This document shows positions 44,080 through 54,390 of a stretch of DNA of 64,000 nucleotides, one piece after another. The stretch's first letter is position 1. Each line of letters opens with the position of its first letter. Where the stretch lies: assembly GCF_002563855.1 (NCBI RefSeq), contig NZ_PDJQ01000001.1, positions 2,356,001-2,420,000 of the forward strand, read 5' to 3'. The notes below the pieces were generated by a model that saw only the letters and a program-made list of their open reading frames with translations, was not told the DNA's origin and searched no databases. The translations under genes and the position numbers were made by a program. Source of the DNA: Tepidiforma thermophila. Its GTDB lineage: Bacteria; Chloroflexota; Dehalococcoidia; Tepidiformales; Tepidiformaceae.

Positions 44080-44108
44080 TCGACGGTTCGGGCGGGATGG
44101 CTGAGAAT
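44080..44108 (+). promoter_or_regulatory. Promoter of the Nudix gene, probably leaderless
   Basis: TCGACG (44080-44085), 17-bp spacer, GAGAAT (44103-44108), then exactly seven bases to ATG 44116. Confidence 0.45.
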
Positions 44109-44115
44109 CGGCGGG

Positions 44116-44658
44116 ATGGCTGACCCGCGCGTGGTATCGATCGAGACGGTGTACCGCGGCCGCCTGTTCGATGTGGAGCTGGCGACGCTGGAGATGGACG
44201 GCGGCGTGGTAGCGCGGCGGGAGACGATCCGGCACCCGGGCGCGGTGTGCATGGTGCCGGTCCTGGCGGACGGGTCGCTGCTGCTGGTAACGCAGTACCG
44301 GTACGCCGCGGGGCGGCGGCTGCTCGAACTGCCGGCGGGAACGCTCGAGGCCGGGGAGGCGCCGGAGGCGGCGGTGGCGCGTGAACTGCAGGAGGAGGTG
44401 GGGCAGGTGCCGGGCCGGGTGATTCCGCTCGGGGGGTTTTACGTGGCGCCGGGGTATACGAGCGAGTACATCCACCTCTTCGCCTGCCTGGAGCTTCAGC
44501 CGTCCCGGCTGGCCGGCGACGAGGACGAGGACATCGAAGTGGAGCGGCGGACACTGGCCGAGGCGCTGGCTGCGGTAGAGGCGGGGGAGATTTGCGATGC
44601 GAAGTCGGTCATCGGGGTGCTTCGCTGGGCGCGAATGGTTGAATCATCGAATCGATAG
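44116..44658 (+). CDS. Nudix hydrolase, ADP-ribose pyrophosphatase type
   Basis: This 180-residue protein has a complete Nudix box, GTLEAGEAPEAAVARELQEE followed by VG, preceded by RRLLELPAG. Its strand pattern (VSIETVYRGRLFDVELATLE, ETIRHPGAVCMVPVLADG) matches ADP-ribose pyrophosphatases (NudF). The likely reaction is ADP-ribose to AMP plus ribose-5-phosphate. The C-terminal loop with acidic EDEDIEVERRTLAEAL is also as in NudF. ATG 44116 lies seven bases after a -10 box, with no SD. It is alone between rpoD and sdhCAB. Confidence 0.88.
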   Translation: MADPRVVSIETVYRGRLFDVELATLEMDGGVVARRETIRHPGAVCMVPVLADGSLLLVTQYRYAAGRRLLELPAGTLEAGEAPEAAVARELQEEVGQVPGRVIPLGGFYVAPGYTSEYIHLFACLELQPSRLAGDEDEDIEVERRTLAEALAAVEAGEICDAKSVIGVLRWARMVESSNR

Positions 44659-44697
44659 ATGGGCGAATGTTCTATAGCTGGGATGTATGACGGCTGA

Positions 44698-44727
44698 TTG
44701 AACGGCCGGCGGAGTGGGTCGTAGGAT
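44698..44727 (+). promoter_or_regulatory. Candidate promoter of sdhCAB
   Basis: TTGAAC (44698-44703), 18-bp spacer and TAGGAT (44722-44727), about 100 bases before sdhC. Confidence 0.45.
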
Positions 44728-44834
44728 TCGCGGGGAACTGCAGCAGGCGTGACGGTGCGGGAATCGCCGGGGGCAGGACCTGGTCGCCCGGGAAACTTGC
44801 CACGGCCGGGCGAGCGACGTCCAAGGAGGGGGGC

Positions 44835-45575
44835 ATGCTCTCAGGGACACGGGCGCGCGGCGTTCAGCCGCTGCGGCAACGGCGCGTGAGGCCACGCATC
44901 TGGATTCTTGATTTCTACGGCTCGGCGGTCGGCAAGAAGGCAGTGATGGCGGTCACGGGCATTGTGCTGCTCGGCTTTGTGCTCGTGCATATGCTCGGCA
45001 ACCTGCACCTGTATGAGGGTGCCGAGAAGATGAACTGGTACGGCGAGTACCTGCGCGAGATTGGCGAGCCGATTTTGCCCCGCACGGGGCTGCTCTGGAT
45101 TGTGCGGAGCGTGCTGATCGTTGCGTTCGCTCTGCACATCCATGCGGCGGTGACGTTGACGCTGATGAACCGGCAGTCGCGGCAGACGAAGTACCAGGGC
45201 GGGCGAGACTACCTCGCGGCGAACTATGCGGCCCGGACGATGCGGTGGAGCGGCGTCATTGTCGGCCTGTTCGTCATCTACCACCTGATGGACCTGACCT
45301 GGGGCATGGGCGGCGCCGAGTTCACGAAAGGACAGCCGTACGAGAACGTGGTGGCGAGCCTTTCGCGCGCGCCGGTGGCGGGGGTGTACATCGTGGCGAA
45401 CCTGCTGCTGGGGATGCACATCTACCACGGGGCGTGGAGCCTCTTCCAGTCGCTGGGGTGGTCGCACCCGCGGTTCAACCACTGGCGGCGGTGGTTCGCG
45501 GTGGCGTTCGCGGCCGTTATCGTCATCGGCAATGTGTCGTTCCCGGTCGCCGTGCTGACCGGCATCGTGGAGTAG
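44835..45575 (+). CDS. sdhC: Succinate dehydrogenase cytochrome b subunit
   Basis: This 246-residue membrane anchor belongs to the single-subunit, diheme (type B) family. Five hydrophobic segments are visible, including [40 protein letters not shown] and [16 protein letters not shown]. Candidate heme His ligands are in [23 protein letters not shown] and MHIYHGAW. It transfers electrons between the SdhAB head and menaquinone. AAGGAGGGGGG precedes ATG 44835. sdhA begins 10 bases after the stop. Gene order C-A-B is typical of type B operons. Confidence 0.92.
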   Translation: MLSGTRARGVQPLRQRRVRPRIWILDFYGSAVGKKAVMAVTGIVLLGFVLVHMLGNLHLYEGAEKMNWYGEYLREIGEPILPRTGLLWIVRSVLIVAFALHIHAAVTLTLMNRQSRQTKYQGGRDYLAANYAARTMRWSGVIVGLFVIYHLMDLTWGMGGAEFTKGQPYENVVASLSRAPVAGVYIVANLLLGMHIYHGAWSLFQSLGWSHPRFNHWRRWFAVAFAAVIVIGNVSFPVAVLTGIVE

Positions 45576-45585
45576 GGGGAGGGCA

Positions 45586-47495
<1,910 letters not shown>

Positions 47496-47499
<4 letters not shown>

Positions 47500-48287
47500 G
47501 GACGCTGAACCTGACGCTGAAGGTGTGGCGGCAGTCGGGGCCGAACGACCCGGGCCGCTTCGAGGTGTACGAGGCGCGGGACATCAACGAGGACAGCTCG
47601 TTCCTCGAAATGCTGGACGTGGTGAACGAGCGGCTCATTGCGGAGAACAAGGAGCCGATCGCCTTCGACCACGACTGCCGGGAGGGGATCTGCGGGTCGT
47701 GCGGGATGGTGATCAACGGGGTCCCGCACGGGCCGAAGAAGTTGACGACGACCTGCCAGCTGCATATGCGGAACTTCAAGGACGGCGACACGATTGTGGT
47801 GGAGCCGTTCCGGGCGACGGCCTTCCCGGTGATCAAAGACCTGGTGGTGGACCGCTCGGCGTTCGACAAGATTATCCAGGCGGGCGGGTACATTACGGCG
47901 CCGACGGGTGCTGCGCGGGACGCGAACAGCATCCTGATCCCGAAACCGGTTGCGGACCGGGCGTTCGATGCGGCGGCGTGCATCGGCTGCGGCGCGTGCG
48001 TGGCGGCGTGCCCGAACGGGGCGGCGCAGCTGTTTACGGCGGCGAAGCTCGCCCACCTGAACCTGCTGCCGCAGGGGCAGCCGGAGCGGTGGAGCCGGAC
48101 GGTCGCGATGGTCGACACGATGGAGGAGTACTTCGGCAGCTGCACGAACTATGCCGAGTGCGAGGCGGTGTGCCCGAAGGGGATCAGCATCGAGTTCATC
48201 GCGAAGATGAACCGCGACTACCTGAAGGCGAAGTTCAAGGACCGGCGAGAAGTCGTGAAGGTCGATATGACTGAAGCGGCAGGCTGA
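47496..48287 (+). CDS. sdhB: Succinate dehydrogenase iron-sulphur subunit
   Basis: This 263-residue subunit carries three Fe-S centres. The [2Fe-2S] Cys residues are in [15 protein letters not shown] and TTTCQLHM. The next cluster uses [17 protein letters not shown], and the third uses [18 protein letters not shown] 47496 overlaps the sdhA stop (ATGA). Electrons pass from FAD through these clusters to the SdhC quinone site. Downstream is a chemoreceptor gene on the same strand, probably separately controlled. Confidence 0.95.
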
Positions 48288-48394
48288 GCCATTCCTAAGG
48301 AGTTACCTCGGCCAGCCTAGGGTCTTCTCCCGATTTGGAACATGGCGGTGGCCTCCGAGACTGAGAGCGACGCATCTCACCCGGGGGTCGCTTC

Positions 48395-50029
48395 ATGTCC
48401 GAGACCGGTACTTTGCGGGCGCTCACGCGCCTCTCTGTCGCGAACCTGCTGCTGGCTGCATGCCTGGGAACGGTCGCGCTCATTGTGGTCATGGGCGTGC
48501 TGGGCTACACGTTCCTTTCTGACGCTGGTGAAGCGGGGCGGGCACGCCTGATCGCCGGAATCGCTATCGTGGCGAGCGCAGGCGCGGTGGCCGCCGGGTT
48601 CTGGCTGTGGGCGCAGATTCGCGCTGGTTCGGCGCCGGTGGTGCGCGCGGCACGGGAGCTTTCGCACGGGGAGCTGCCGGCCGAACTCCCGGAGGGCGGT
48701 GTCGGGGAGTTCGCCGAGCTGGCGGCGTCGTTTGCGGCGGCGATTCGCCACCTCAAGGAGCTGAGCGCGGTGGCGGAGAAGGTTGCTGCCGGCGACCTCA
48801 CCACCGCAGTTCCCAAGGCGTCCGAGGGCGACGTGCTCGGCACCGCGATGCAGCGGATGGTGGATGACCTGCGGGAAGTGGTGGGGACGCTGCTTTCGGG
48901 GACGAAGCGGCTGGTCGATGCCTCGGCCGAGATGCACCAGTCGTCGGAGATGATGCGCAGCGCGTCGCAGGAGATTGCGATGGCGATCGGCGACGTCAGC
49001 GCGTCGTCGGTGCACCTGGCGGAGCTGGCGGCGAATTCGGACCGGCATTCGAACGAGCTGACGGACGTGCTCGAGATGATGGTCGAAACGGCGCGGGAGA
49101 ACGCGGCCTCGGCGCGGGAGGCGCGGAACGAAGCTGAGGCGATCGGGGCCAGGGTGACGGAGATGGCGGCGCGGGCCTCGCGGGTGGCGAGCGAAGCGGC
49201 CCACAGCCAAGAGGTGGCGACGGAGGGGTACGAGGCAGTGCAGCGGGCGATCCGGGCGATCGACGGGCTGGCGGCGTCAGTGGAGGCGACCGCGCGGACG
49301 GTTGACGAGCTCGGGACGTTCGGGGAGCAGATCGGGGACATTGTGCGGACGATCGACGAGATTGCGGGGCAGACGAACCTGCTGGCGCTGAACGCGGCGA
49401 TTGAGGCGGCGCGGGCCGGCGAGCAGGGACGCGGGTTCGCCGTGGTGGCCGATAGCGTGCGGGCGCTGGCGGAGCGGTCGTCGGCAGCGACGAAGGAGAT
49501 TGCGGCGCTGGTAGCGCGCGTGCAGGAAGGGACCCAGCAGGCGGTGGCAGCGATGACTGCGGGCGTGGCGCAGGCCGAGGAGGGCCGGACCGTCTCGGCG
49601 CGGGCAGGGGAATCGCTGCGGGCGATCATTGATGCAGTGCGGAATTCGACGGAGCACATCCAGGCGATTGCCGTCGAGGTGGGCGACCTGCGGAACGGCG
49701 CGGAGCGGATCGTGGCGGCGGTGACGTCGATCGCGGAGGCGGCTGACCAGAACGCAGGGCGAGCAGCGGAGACGGCGCGGTCGGCGGCGGCGCTGCGAAG
49801 CGCCGTGCTGCAGGTTGCGGCCACGAGCGAGGAGAATTCGGCTGCGGCGGAAGAGGTCGCTGCCTCGACGGAAGAGCTGACCGCGCATGCGGACCGGCTA
49901 AACCAGACGGCAGTTCAGATGCAGGGGCTGGCCAGCGAGCTGCGGGCGGCGTCGGAACGGTTTGCATGGGAGCGCCGGAAGACGAACGTCCCGGTCGCGG
50001 TGGACCGGCGGAAGCGGCCGGCGGCCTGA
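48395..50029 (+). CDS. Methyl-accepting chemotaxis protein without periplasmic sensor domain
   Basis: This 544-residue chemoreceptor has two close membrane segments near the N-terminus ([20 protein letters not shown] and [20 protein letters not shown]) separated by only about 15 residues, so there is no extracellular ligand domain. A HAMP region follows (about 75-150, with [19 protein letters not shown]), then a long helical hairpin whose tip reads [20 protein letters not shown] and [20 protein letters not shown]. It would signal to CheA/CheW on the cytoplasmic side, sensing membrane or cytosolic cues. No che genes are in the window. Confidence 0.92.
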   Translation: MSETGTLRALTRLSVANLLLAACLGTVALIVVMGVLGYTFLSDAGEAGRARLIAGIAIVASAGAVAAGFWLWAQIRAGSAPVVRAARELSHGELPAELPEGGVGEFAELAASFAAAIRHLKELSAVAEKVAAGDLTTAVPKASEGDVLGTAMQRMVDDLREVVGTLLSGTKRLVDASAEMHQSSEMMRSASQEIAMAIGDVSASSVHLAELAANSDRHSNELTDVLEMMVETARENAASAREARNEAEAIGARVTEMAARASRVASEAAHSQEVATEGYEAVQRAIRAIDGLAASVEATARTVDELGTFGEQIGDIVRTIDEIAGQTNLLALNAAIEAARAGEQGRGFAVVADSVRALAERSSAATKEIAALVARVQEGTQQAVAAMTAGVAQAEEGRTVSARAGESLRAIIDAVRNSTEHIQAIAVEVGDLRNGAERIVAAVTSIAEAADQNAGRAAETARSAAALRSAVLQVAATSEENSAAAEEVAASTEELTAHADRLNQTAVQMQGLASELRAASERFAWERRKTNVPVAVDRRKRPAA

Positions 50030-50068
50030 GGGGCCAAGGCAACCCCGGGAACGCACCACGCACTTCGG

Positions 50069-50094
50069 GCGCCCGCCGGGAAACCGGCGGGCGC
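50069..50094 (+). terminator. Strong hairpin after the chemoreceptor gene
   Basis: GCGCCCGCCGG-GAAA-CCGGCGGGCGC (11-bp stem, GNRA-type loop) without a real T-tract; a likely intrinsic terminator of GC-rich type. Confidence 0.55.
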
Positions 50095-50121
50095 GTTGCC
50101 TCCCGGGCAACGGGGCCGGGC

Positions 50122-50150
50122 CTGACAGGCGGAGGCAGGTGCGGTACGGT
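50122..50150 (+). promoter_or_regulatory. Promoter with leaderless spacing
   Basis: CTGACA (50122-50127), 17-bp spacer and TACGGT (50145-50150), then seven bases to ATG 50158. Confidence 0.55.
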
Positions 50151-50157
50151 ACCGGGC

Positions 50158-50538
50158 ATGGGGCGCAGGCGGAGCAGGAAGGCCGAGCGGCGCCAGCAGC
50201 GCCGGGAGTGGACCGGGACGTGGCGGGAGGACCCCGGCCCACTGGCAGCCTGGGAGCATCTCGAGGCGCGACGGGACGGGGAGACAGCCTGGCGGGTGCC
50301 GTTCGGGAGCAGCGATGACGCGCTGTGGGCGGCATTCGCGACGGGGGCGGCGGAGCCAGCGCGGCCGGAAGCGGCAGCGGCGCGCACCTGCGGCGGGTGC
50401 AGGGAGTTCGTGGAAGACGGCGACCTTGGCCGGGGGACCTGCCTGCACCCGGGGAGCGGGGTGCTGCACCCGTGGACGGACACACCGGCGTGCGCGTTTT
50501 GGAGCCGCGGGCGGCGCGACGAGCTTTGGCGCCGGTAG
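50158..50538 (+). CDS. Hypothetical protein with C-terminal Cys motif
   Basis: This 126-residue protein has a very basic N-terminus (MGRRRSRKAERRQQRREW), an acidic/Trp-rich middle (DDALWAAFATGAAEPARPEA) and a C-terminal Cys cluster: CGGCREFVEDG, GTCLHPG and TPACAFWSRG. Four Cys in the arrangement CxxC...C...C could bind a metal. The last part resembles the short Cys-rich tails of small proteins in Chloroflexota, but I do not recognise a family. Start codon follows a -10 box by seven bases, with no SD. The next unit is nrdR. Confidence 0.6.
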   Translation: MGRRRSRKAERRQQRREWTGTWREDPGPLAAWEHLEARRDGETAWRVPFGSSDDALWAAFATGAAEPARPEAAAARTCGGCREFVEDGDLGRGTCLHPGSGVLHPWTDTPACAFWSRGRRDELWRR

Positions 50539-50552
50539 GCGGGGCGGCAGAT

Positions 50553-50574
50553 CTGCCACAAGATCTTGTGGCAG
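50553..50574. promoter_or_regulatory. Distal NrdR box within a 22-bp perfect palindrome
   Basis: CTGCCACAAGA/TCTTGTGGCAG is a perfect inverted repeat. Its core CCACAAGATCTTGTGG (50556-50571) matches the 16-bp NrdR-box pattern acaCwAtATaTwGtgt at 12 positions, including C4, A6, A8, T9, T11 and G13. Confidence 0.6.
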
Positions 50575-50578
50575 CCCC

Positions 50579-50608
50579 TTGACAGGCTACTAGATATTGG
50601 GGCAGTAT
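50579..50608 (+). promoter_or_regulatory. nrdR-nrdJ promoter
   Basis: A consensus -35 TTGACA (50579-50584) with 18-bp spacer and CAGTAT (50603-50608). The second NrdR box fills the spacer. Confidence 0.6.
50587..50602. promoter_or_regulatory. Proximal NrdR box
   Basis: CTACTAGATATTGGGG matches the NrdR box pattern at 11 of 16 positions. Its centre is 31 bp (three helical turns) from the distal box, the spacing known for paired NrdR boxes, and it lies between -35 and -10. Confidence 0.55.
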
Positions 50609-50667
50609 TTGCCGGCGCCGGCAGGGAACTGCGCAGGCGCCTACACCGTTCAGGAGTTGTTGCCGCG

Positions 50668-51234
50668 GTGCGCTGCCCCTACTGCCACTACCGGGATTCG
50701 CGGGTAACGGACAGCCGTTCGACCGACGACGGGATCCGGCGGCGCCGGCAGTGCATCCGCTGCGGCGAACGGTTTACGACGGTGGAGGTCGTGCAGGTTT
50801 CGACGGTGCAGATTGTGAAGCGGGACGGGCGCCGGGAGGAGTTCTCGCGGGAGAAGCTGCTGCGGGGGCTGCGTGCGGCGTGTGCGAAGCGCTCGATTTC
50901 GGTTGCGCAGCTGGAAGGCATCGTGGCCGAGATTGAGGCGAAGGTGCTGGCTGACGGCCGCGCCGAGGTGCCATCGCAGGTAGTGGGAGAACTTGCGATG
51001 GATGCGCTGCGGAAGCTGGACCACATCGCCTATATCCGTTTCGCCTCGGTCTACCGGTCGTTTGCTGACATTGAATCGCTGAAGGAGGCGGTGGAGCAGC
51101 TGGAGCAGGGCCGCATTCCGACGTTCGAAGAGCGGACCCTGCAGCTGGCGCTCCCGGAGCCCGAGCCGACCGACCTGCGGGCAGTCCGGGCGAGCCGCGA
51201 TCAAGCAACGCCGCTGGCGGAACCGGCACGGTAG
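50668..51234 (+). CDS. nrdR: Transcriptional repressor NrdR
   Basis: NrdR represses ribonucleotide reductase genes when dATP is high. The 188-residue protein begins with a zinc ribbon (RCPYCHYRDSRVTDSR, then CIRCGERFTTVE) and continues with an ATP-cone (VKRDGRREEFSREKLLRGL, VSQ-like VPSQVVGELAM, YIRFASVYRSF). A C-terminal extension of about 35 residues is poorly conserved. GTG 50668 follows CAGGAG. Two NrdR-box-like sites overlap the promoter, which implies autoregulation together with nrdJ. A small gene lies between it and nrdJ. Confidence 0.95.
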   Translation: MRCPYCHYRDSRVTDSRSTDDGIRRRRQCIRCGERFTTVEVVQVSTVQIVKRDGRREEFSREKLLRGLRAACAKRSISVAQLEGIVAEIEAKVLADGRAEVPSQVVGELAMDALRKLDHIAYIRFASVYRSFADIESLKEAVEQLEQGRIPTFEERTLQLALPEPEPTDLRAVRASRDQATPLAEPAR

Positions 51235-51238
51235 CGCC

Positions 51239-51562
51239 GTGAAGATCTGGGAGGTGCACGCCAGCCTGGGGCATGGCCCCATCCGGACGACGCCGGACGG
51301 CGACGCGGATGTGGGCGGGCTGCTGCTCTCGGAGAAGGCGTACCTGCTGGTGATGCGGGCGCTCCGCCCGCAGGAGCTGACGGCGCTGGTCGCGACCGAA
51401 GGTCCCGCCGGGGCTGCGGAGCGGCTTATCGCGCAGTTTGCCGCGTTTGATGGCGACAGCACGGGGCGGGCCCTGGCGCTGGGGCGGACGCGCCTCGGCG
51501 AGCCGATTCTGCGGCGGAACGACGAGGTGCCGCTGGCCGAAGCCGGCCGGTGGAGCCCCTAG
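51239..51562 (+). CDS. Small hypothetical protein between nrdR and nrdJ
   Basis: This 107-residue protein starts at GTG 51239, only 4 bases after the nrdR stop. It reads WEVHASLGHGPIRTTPDGDA, then LLLSEKAYLLVMRALRPQEL and a segment LGRTRLGEPILRRNDEVPLA. There is no obvious metal-binding or membrane motif. Its place in the nrdR-nrdJ unit suggests a role linked to nucleotide metabolism, but this is positional only. A putative LexA box follows its stop. Confidence 0.6.
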   Translation: MKIWEVHASLGHGPIRTTPDGDADVGGLLLSEKAYLLVMRALRPQELTALVATEGPAGAAERLIAQFAAFDGDSTGRALALGRTRLGEPILRRNDEVPLAEAGRWSP

Positions 51563-51569
51563 GCAAGCG

Positions 51570-51588
51570 GAACATTTGTTCGTACACT
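51570..51588. promoter_or_regulatory. LexA/SOS-box-like palindrome at the nrdJ promoter
   Basis: GAACATTTGTTCG (51570-51582) resembles the Gram-positive SOS box CGAACRNRYGTTYG with one central mismatch. A -10-like TACACT follows at 51583-51588, so a bound LexA would block a promoter inside the operon, directly before nrdJ. Confidence 0.4.
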
Positions 51589-51630
51589 ACGGTCCCACCC
51601 CGCGGACCGCGAAACACAGGGAGGAATACC

Positions 51631-54024
51631 ATGGTCACCACCACGCACGACATTCCCGGGCTCGGGGGCGACTTTCAGCCGGCGGAGCTTTCGCACAATG
51701 CAAAGGTGGTGATCGAGCGCCGCATCGCCAAGCGGAACGAGCAGGGCGATGCGGTTGAGACGCCGGACGAGGTGTTTCGGCGGGTTGCGCGGAACCTGGC
51801 TGAGGCGGAGCTTCGGTTCGGCGGGACGGAGCAGGACCGGGCCGCGGCGGAGGAGTCGTTCTACCGGCTGATGGCGTCGCTTGATTTCCTGCCGAACTCG
51901 CCGACGCTGGTGAATGCCGGGCGGGAGCTGCAGCAGCTCTCGGCGTGCTTCGTGCTGCCGGTGCCGGATTCGATCGAGGGCATCTTCGAGGCGATCAAGC
52001 AGACGGCGATCATCCACAAGTCGGGCGGCGGGACCGGCTTTTCGTTCTCGCGCCTGCGGCCGGCGAACGCGAAGGTGAAGACGACGATGGGCGTGGCGAG
52101 CGGGCCGGTCTCGTTCATGAAGGTGTTTGATGCGGCCACGGAGGCGATTAAGCAGGGCGGGACGCGCCGGGGCGCGAATATGGGCATCCTGCGGGTCGAC
52201 CACCCGGACATCGACGAGTTCATCGAGATGAAGGCGGACATGACCACGCTGACGAACTTCAACATCAGCGTGGCGGTGACCGAGGCGTTCATGAAGGCGC
52301 TGGAGGCGGGGACGACCTACGACATCATCGACCCGCAGACAGGCGCAGCGGTCGCGAAGCGGGACGCCCGCGAGGTGTGGGAGAAGATGGTGCGGAACGC
52401 CTGGAAGAACGGGGACCCCGGGGTGATTTTCATCGACCGGATCAACGCGAGCCGGGCGAACCCGGTGCCGAAGCGGGGGCCGGTGGAGTCGACGAATCCG
52501 TGCGGCGAGCAGCCGCTCTACCCGCACGACTCGTGCAACCTTGGTTCGATCAACCTGAAGCACTTCACGAAGGGGGAGCCCGGGGCGAAGACGGTTGATT
52601 TCGAGCGGCTGCGGACGACGGTCTGGCGGGCGGTGCACCTGCTCGACAACGTGATCGAGATGAACCAGTACCCGATCCCGGAGATTGCGGAGGTTTCGCA
52701 CGCGATCCGGCGGATCGGGCTCGGGGTGATGGGCTGGGCCGACATGCTGATCGACCTGCGCATCCCGTACAACTCGGAGGAGGCGCTGCGGCTGGCGCGT
52801 GAGGTGATGTCCTTCATTCAGAAGGAGGCGGACGCGGCGAGCGAGCAGCTGGCGCGGGTGCGGGGGAACTTCCCGGACTGGGCCGATTCGATCTATGGGC
52901 CGAAGGGGCCTGAGGGGCCGCGGCCGATGCGGAATGCGACGCGGACGACCATTGCGCCGACGGGCACGCTGAGCATTATTGCGAACTGCTCGGGCGGGAT
53001 TGAGCCGGTGTTTGCGCTGGCCTTCATCCGCTCGCACTACCTGGACAAGAACGACCCGACGAAGCGAACCGAGCTGACGGAAGTGAACGAACAGTTCGAG
53101 GCCGTCGCGAAGGCGGAGGGCTTCTACAGCGAGGAGCTGATGCGGTTCCTGGCCGAGGGCGGGCACCTGTCGGAGCGGCCGGAGGTTCCGAAGTGGGTGA
53201 AGGACGTGTTCGTGACGGCGCACGAGATTTCGCCGGAGTGGCACGTGCGGATGCAGGCAGCCTTCCAGGAGTTCACGGACAACGCGGTTTCGAAGACGAT
53301 CAACTTCCCGAACTCGGCGACGGTCGATGATGTGCGGATTTCGTACGAGCTGGCGTACCGGACGGGGTGCAAGGGAATCACCATCTACCGGGACGGCTCG
53401 CGCGAGTTCCAGGTGCTGAAGCACGCGGAGAAGTCGGACGCGGAGAAGGCGGTCGAGGCGGCGCAGGCGATTGTGGCGCAGGCTGCGGGACCGGTGCGGC
53501 GGCGGCTGCCGGACGAGCGGCAGGCGATCACGCACAAGTTCCGGGTCGGCGAGCAGGAAGGGTACATGACGGTGGGCCTGTTCGAGGACGGGACGCCGGG
53601 CGAGGTGTTCATCAATGTCTCGAAGCAGGGCTCGACGGTCTCGGGGCTGATGGACACGGTGGCGATGCTGACGAGCTACGCGCTGCAGTATGGCGTGCCG
53701 CTTTCGGAGCTGGCTTCGAAGCTGAAGAACACGCGGTTCGAGCCGAGCGGCCCGACGAGCAACAAGGAGATCCCGATCGCGACGAGCATCGTGGACTATG
53801 TGTTCCGGTGGCTCGAGCTGAAGTTCGGCGGCTCGAAGGCGGCGGCCCAGCCGGCGCTCATCCCGCCAGACCTGGTGGTCGAGAGCACGGGCGCGAACGT
53901 GGCCGCGAAGCTGCACAGCGACGCGGTCGCCAGCGGGGTCGGGTGTCCGGAGTGCGGCGCGGTGCTGTACTACGCGGAGGGCTGCCTCGTCTGCCACAAC
54001 TGCTTCTACAACAAGTGCGGCTGA
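51631..54024 (+). CDS. nrdJ: Adenosylcobalamin-dependent (class II) ribonucleotide reductase
   Basis: This 797-residue enzyme makes deoxyribonucleotides from ribonucleotides without oxygen dependence, using B12. The thiyl-radical site is in STNPCGEQPLYPHDSCNLGS (Cys291, Glu293; redox partner Cys302), and the other redox Cys106 is in LSACFVLPVPDS. NATRTTIAPTGTLSIIANCS and YRTGCKGITIYRDGS are typical of NrdJ. The C-terminus has a TSCPD domain and a Cys-rich tail (CPECG, GCLVCHNCFYNKCG) for re-reduction. GGGAGGA lies ahead of ATG 51631. It is downstream of nrdR and is probably the only RNR needed here. Confidence 0.95.
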   Translation: MVTTTHDIPGLGGDFQPAELSHNAKVVIERRIAKRNEQGDAVETPDEVFRRVARNLAEAELRFGGTEQDRAAAEESFYRLMASLDFLPNSPTLVNAGRELQQLSACFVLPVPDSIEGIFEAIKQTAIIHKSGGGTGFSFSRLRPANAKVKTTMGVASGPVSFMKVFDAATEAIKQGGTRRGANMGILRVDHPDIDEFIEMKADMTTLTNFNISVAVTEAFMKALEAGTTYDIIDPQTGAAVAKRDAREVWEKMVRNAWKNGDPGVIFIDRINASRANPVPKRGPVESTNPCGEQPLYPHDSCNLGSINLKHFTKGEPGAKTVDFERLRTTVWRAVHLLDNVIEMNQYPIPEIAEVSHAIRRIGLGVMGWADMLIDLRIPYNSEEALRLAREVMSFIQKEADAASEQLARVRGNFPDWADSIYGPKGPEGPRPMRNATRTTIAPTGTLSIIANCSGGIEPVFALAFIRSHYLDKNDPTKRTELTEVNEQFEAVAKAEGFYSEELMRFLAEGGHLSERPEVPKWVKDVFVTAHEISPEWHVRMQAAFQEFTDNAVSKTINFPNSATVDDVRISYELAYRTGCKGITIYRDGSREFQVLKHAEKSDAEKAVEAAQAIVAQAAGPVRRRLPDERQAITHKFRVGEQEGYMTVGLFEDGTPGEVFINVSKQGSTVSGLMDTVAMLTSYALQYGVPLSELASKLKNTRFEPSGPTSNKEIPIATSIVDYVFRWLELKFGGSKAAAQPALIPPDLVVESTGANVAAKLHSDAVASGVGCPECGAVLYYAEGCLVCHNCFYNKCG

Positions 54025-54057
54025 CCTGAGCCGCGGACGGGGCACGCACGACGAAGG

Positions 54058-54081
54058 GGGGCAGGCCAGTGAGCCTGCCCC
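54058..54081 (+). terminator. Hairpin after nrdJ
   Basis: GGGGCAGGC (54058-54066) pairs with GCCTGCCCC (54073-54081) around CAGTGA, followed by TCTGT. A weak intrinsic terminator just ahead of the next promoter. Confidence 0.55.
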
Positions 54082-54090
54082 TCTGTCCGT

Positions 54091-54119
54091 TCGACAGGGA
54101 GCGATGCCGCGGCCACAAT
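54091..54119 (+). promoter_or_regulatory. Promoter of the yggS-proC operon, leaderless spacing
   Basis: TCGACA (54091-54096), 17-bp spacer and CACAAT (54114-54119), then seven bases to ATG 54127. Confidence 0.5.
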
Positions 54120-54126
54120 CGGAGGC

Positions 54127-54390
54127 ATGGGGTTCTACTACGGGCCGAGCCAGCCGCAGGACGACCCCCCGCCAGGCTCCTGGCGGGAGACACTGCTGAT
54201 CATCTGGGTGGTATTCAAGGCGCTGGCGCTGCCGCTCGGGCTGCTGTTTGGGGCAATTCTCGGGTTCGTGCTCATCCTGTGGGCCTTCCTGACCTCGCCG
54301 TGGCTGGGGCTCGCACTCCTCGGGCTTGCGGTCGCAGCGGTAGTGGCGCGGGGAATTTGGGAGGCCCGCCACCCGCCGGACCTGCCATGA
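54127..54390 (+). CDS. Small membrane protein, 87 residues
   Basis: This hypothetical protein has a polar, Pro-rich N-terminus (GPSQPQDDPPPGSWRE) and two strong hydrophobic helices (FKALALPLGLLFGAILGFVL and LGLALLGLAVAAVVARGIW). The stop overlaps the yggS ATG (ATGA), so it leads the yggS-proC-yggT unit. A -10 box seven bases before ATG suggests a leaderless transcript, though GGAGG at 54121-54125 is also close to the start. Function is unknown. Confidence 0.65.
   Translation: MGFYYGPSQPQDDPPPGSWRETLLIIWVVFKALALPLGLLFGAILGFVLILWAFLTSPWLGLALLGLAVAAVVARGIWEARHPPDLP

Noticed and set aside
48288-48394. Possible riboswitch before the chemoreceptor gene
   Set aside because: The region can form a small stem, but it does not fit the c-di-GMP-I/II or other riboswitch consensus I know.
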